DNA of 64,000 nt, from assembly GCF_032854445.1 (NCBI RefSeq), contig NC_088300.1, positions 62,162,984 to 62,226,983 of the forward strand. Direction: 5' to 3'. The notes beneath the pieces are model-generated. The model made no database searches. It was not told the DNA's origin and worked only from the letters and a program-made list of their open reading frames with translations. This document shows positions 60,714 to 64,000 of this stretch, piece after piece (the stretch's first letter is position 1; every line of letters begins with the position of its first letter). The stretch comes from Liolophura sinensis. Taxonomy: Eukaryota; Mollusca; Polyplacophora; Chitonida; Chitonidae. The translations under genes were made by a program, and so were the position numbers.

Positions 60714-63215
60714 CCTTCACTCATATAACAGACTTTCTGTTAAAATTAGCAGATTATTTTTTTTAGTGAAGTAAACTGTTCACTGAGCTTCTTTCATGGA
60801 ATTGTGATGAGATAGTAGTTTAATAGTAGATACGTCTGTGTTGCGTTAGTGATACAGGTAATGCGCTGTAACGTAGTCGTGGATGATGGGCTGTGCCAGT
60901 ACACCACTTGGTTGCCTATGTACAGTGGTGTATATACAGTATGTTAGTTTATAGTCCAGCAGAAACCAGCCCAATATCGGGCTCGAGATAAGGAGAAATG
61001 TAGCATACAGTTGGAGAGAAGTGTGCCCCAATAGTATTGCGCTGGTGGTAATTGAGTATGAAGTTGAGCTCCGCCATGATCTCATCTAGCGACAGTGGCA
61101 AAGTAACAGTCAGGATTACTACAGTCTCCTTCTGGAAGTTACGCCTGGCCTAATTGGGAACATTGCTATTACATAATATACCAGATGTGCAGTCGGTGGT
61201 GGACGTCATTGGATTCTGGCCTAAGCTCACATAGGTAATTCAAGTATCTACAGTCAAGCTACTCAGTACCTCTACGGGCGTAGGGAGTGTGGCGACAGTT
61301 TTGCGGAATACGCTGGGTGGACATGCATTATGGACAGGTGTACATGTGATGTGTAATATATGCACCTGCAGGGTGTCGATAGGCTAGTTGAGGGCGGCAG
61401 GGATGCTGATAGCAGCACAGTGACGGAGGATAATACATCACCGACCCGAGTATCCCCGAGGAACGGTCCTCTGACCTCGCGCTGTCCGTGCGCGGCTCAG
61501 TACCTGTACATACACCTTTCTGACCCCTGCGTACACATTGGATCTCACTGCCGCTGCTAACCCAAGCGCTGACTGTACCGGTCAGTATGGATTGTGCTGA
61601 CCACATGTCAATTGCGACTGACCCGGAGTCTCGTTATGACACAAATGTAAGCCCAGCTGGTATGTATAGACAGCCACCTTTGATATTCACATTTGATACT
61701 TTTAAAACTTAAACTGCACATATCTGCACGTAATTCGAAATCCAGAGGAAATACCTGACCATTCCTGTTTCCTAATTATTAGAGAGATGAGAGTAATAGC
61801 ATTTTTCCACTTTATGCACTAAATCAAATTGAATTGTCTTTTACTGCATGCACAGTGTCCACTGATGAGTTGAAAATTTTCTAACAGGAGCGTTTACGAG
61901 ACAATCATTTCCCAGCCAAGTTCCCTGCAAAGATGACCAAATAGCTTACTGGTACACGTTATTTACTCAGGCGTGAAATGGTGTATTTTGATTAGTATTA
62001 ATTAGTGTAGACCTTCAAAGGACAATATAGTGTTAAGTGTACTAAATGTGATTCGATGGGCATATTACCGGTGAGTGAATCTTGTCTGTGAGTAGACAGC
62101 ATTACTCATTGACTTAGTGAATCCTGGATGACATTAACCTGTGTGTATGGAGCGAGCTGCTACAGATCACCTGCCGTATAAATCAAGCGTATAACGAACT
62201 CCATGGCGATTAGAAAAAGTCGCGCTAATTACTGCTACATTAACTGATTATACCTGCACAGCCGAGGAGCAGGAGCCTATGCTGTCACACCGAGTTCATT
62301 CCAATGGGAAGCTGTTCATTCCAAAGATTTCGGCACTGACCGGATGTGTACACGATCTGCGGTATGGTGTGGTTGTGGAATTGTCACGGAGCTTGAAACA
62401 TGGCTTCACTGCTCTGACGGATTCCTGGACAAATTGCAGAAAATGACAATTTATCTGTGATATGCTGAATTTGCCCAGAATCAAACGACCTCAAACACCA
62501 TTATCATCATAACCAGACCGATGTGAACAGCAAACAAACACAAGACTCATTTTTGCGCCATTGGGTGGACTATTGACGTGTTTCAACGCTCGTATGACGT
62601 ATGTCCTTCTTGTGTTTTTATAATCTGCGTAGCCATTCTGATTTCTGCCTGTCTTAACCAGAAGAAAGAAACAGCGGCAAAAGAACTGCCAACACACCGG
62701 ATGTTTCCAGAAATACCTTTGTATCCGGAATAACGTATGAAAGGCATGTAACGTTCTAGGTTAATTTATTAAAGGGAAGTTTATATGTATTGGTGATATT
62801 TATCATGGACTGGTATTGGTTAAACCAGTTTGTGATCGCGGAATTATACGTGGTTGCCCTTTAGAAATTTCCTGGTATATGTGTGCATCGAAATGTTAAT
62901 GGTGAACTCTTGTATAACTGTCTAATATAGACACGCTAGGAACGGTTGGACGATCATCCGATCGATTACTTTGATGCTGGGGACAGTTTTAACTATCTCG
63001 ACAAGAAGCACCGTGTGAAACAGCGTCTTATGTGCACTTTATTGTACATCAGAATGAAAGCGCCAAAAGCTAAAACTGCTCGGAAAAGTAGGCGTACATG
63101 AGTTCTTCAATTATATGGCTCAGATCTCACACCCAGCGTCTGGTGCTCCTTTCGACTATTTGTATCGTCGCATAATTAAGTTTTATTCATAAAGGACCTG
63201 TGTCTTCGGATTGCT
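60714..63215. other. No recognised gene
   Basis: 61360-61610 is richer in CG dinucleotides and has open frames on both strands (66 and 92 codons) without a recognised motif. The remainder is unremarkable. Confidence 0.45.
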
Positions 63216-63223
63216 TGGCTATT

Positions 63224-63357
63224 TATTTATTTCTTTGATTATTCTTTTACTCAAGAATATTTCACTTATATGACGGCGGCCAGCATTCTGGTGGAAGGAA
63301 ACCGGGCAGAGCCCGAGGGAAATCCACGACCATCCGCAGGTTGCTGCGAGACCTGCA
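63224..63357 (-). mobile_element. 5'-truncated SINE with perfect 8-bp target-site duplication
   Basis: The plus strand reads 'atttatttctttgattattc', 'aagaatatttcacttatatg' and 'acggcggccagcattctggt', then 'ccacgaccatccgcaggttg'. This is the reverse complement of the 3' half of the SINE. The tRNA-like head is missing. TGGCTATT at 63216-63223 and 63358-63365 is an exact duplication. The truncated end and duplication are typical of LINE-driven target-primed insertion. Confidence 0.9.
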
Positions 63358-63365
63358 TGGCTATT

Positions 63366-64000
63366 AAATTTCCTCTCGTGGGTATTTCATTCCTGTATAC
63401 AAAGGTTCTATGACCAGAGTAGGTCTAGTCACTAGTTATTCCCCATTACCAGAGAACGTGTTCTTTCCTGGACACCGTAGGGATGCGGCTGGATGATTTT
63501 AATATTTTCGGTGTGGAGATCATTATCACAGATCATGCAGTGTGTCACGACCAGTGAGTTTCCAGGAGGTTGAGATTGCCGTGATTATCTCCCATTCTTG
63601 GATACAAGGGGCAACATATAAGCCACCTTTTACAACTGGTTTGTGGTATTTTTAATGATCAGTTCACCTGCTGTTTGATACTCGATTGGTCTGTTTGCTG
63701 GTCTTTCCTTTGAAATTAAGTGTCACTCACAGAGTAAAACACCCGCACTCATATGTAATGTTGTGATGTTTTAAGTGCCATGGTTATTTGGCATTAATGT
63801 GTGTTACCTTTTATTTACATAGCACTCAATAAGTGCCCGTAACAGTGTCGGCATCAGGAGTATTGTGGCTGTGAACAGGATTGTTAATGCTCAGGATTTA
63901 CTCCCTAAATTATGTAACAAATCCCAGAATGTAGTTGCCTATGATCACTATGACATATAGGTCTATACTCGTATGACTGGTTTGTGTGGGGGAAAGGATG
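63366..64000. other. No recognised feature
   Basis: Unique DNA to the window edge with no frame, repeat or motif that I can support. Confidence 0.5.

Overview
The window looks like non-coding, repeat-rich animal (metazoan) nuclear DNA. There are no operons, no rRNA or intact tRNA genes, no CRISPR arrays and almost no convincing reading frames. At least eight full or partial copies of a tRNA-derived SINE are present, all with the same 3' domain ending in CAATCAAATAAATAAATA. From memory, SINEs of this type are common in molluscs and other lophotrochozoans, so a mollusc-like genome is my best guess, but I cannot verify that here.

The only well-supported gene is a transposase. A complete Tc1-family DNA transposon lies at 50376-51913. 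It has perfect 26-bp terminal inverted repeats, TA on both sides, its own TATA box and an uninterrupted 335-residue DD34E transposase (50712-51719).

Most other recognisable structure is tandem repeats. From left to right: a ~53-bp repeat cut by the window edge (1-150), a 50-bp array (1351-1950), a 57-bp array (5587-5960), a 25-bp array (6694-7205), a 34-bp array split by a SINE (8620-9425), a 40-bp array (9905-10735), a 67-bp array (14925-16225), long AT dinucleotide tracts (17677-17898), a ~59-bp array (19965-20680), a two-part 101-bp array (21290-22935), another 40-bp array (33475-34880), a 39/40-bp array (35690-36070) and a ~42-bp array (49120-49740). Their unit sequences look unrelated. 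Many of the longer reading frames here are by-products of these arrays.

The non-autonomous mobile DNA includes SINE copies near 8.8, 23.5, 25.1, 31.2, 32.3, 43.6, 44.6, 48.3, 57.1 and 63.2 kb. A second SINE-like family near 43.0 kb has a different body but a similar tail. Three segments with inverted ends (28.0, 46.3-46.7 and 60.6 kb) may be MITE or fold-back elements.

A few short segments have exon-like borders (40240-40478, 44111-44198, 46135-46188, and a donor at 17544). They could be exons of genes with long introns or extending beyond the window, but none has a recognised domain and all are given low confidence. I found no clear new multi-gene system. The most notable features are the intact transposon, the density of unrelated minisatellites, the modular SINE families and the GC-rich inverted repeat at 46.3-46.7 kb.
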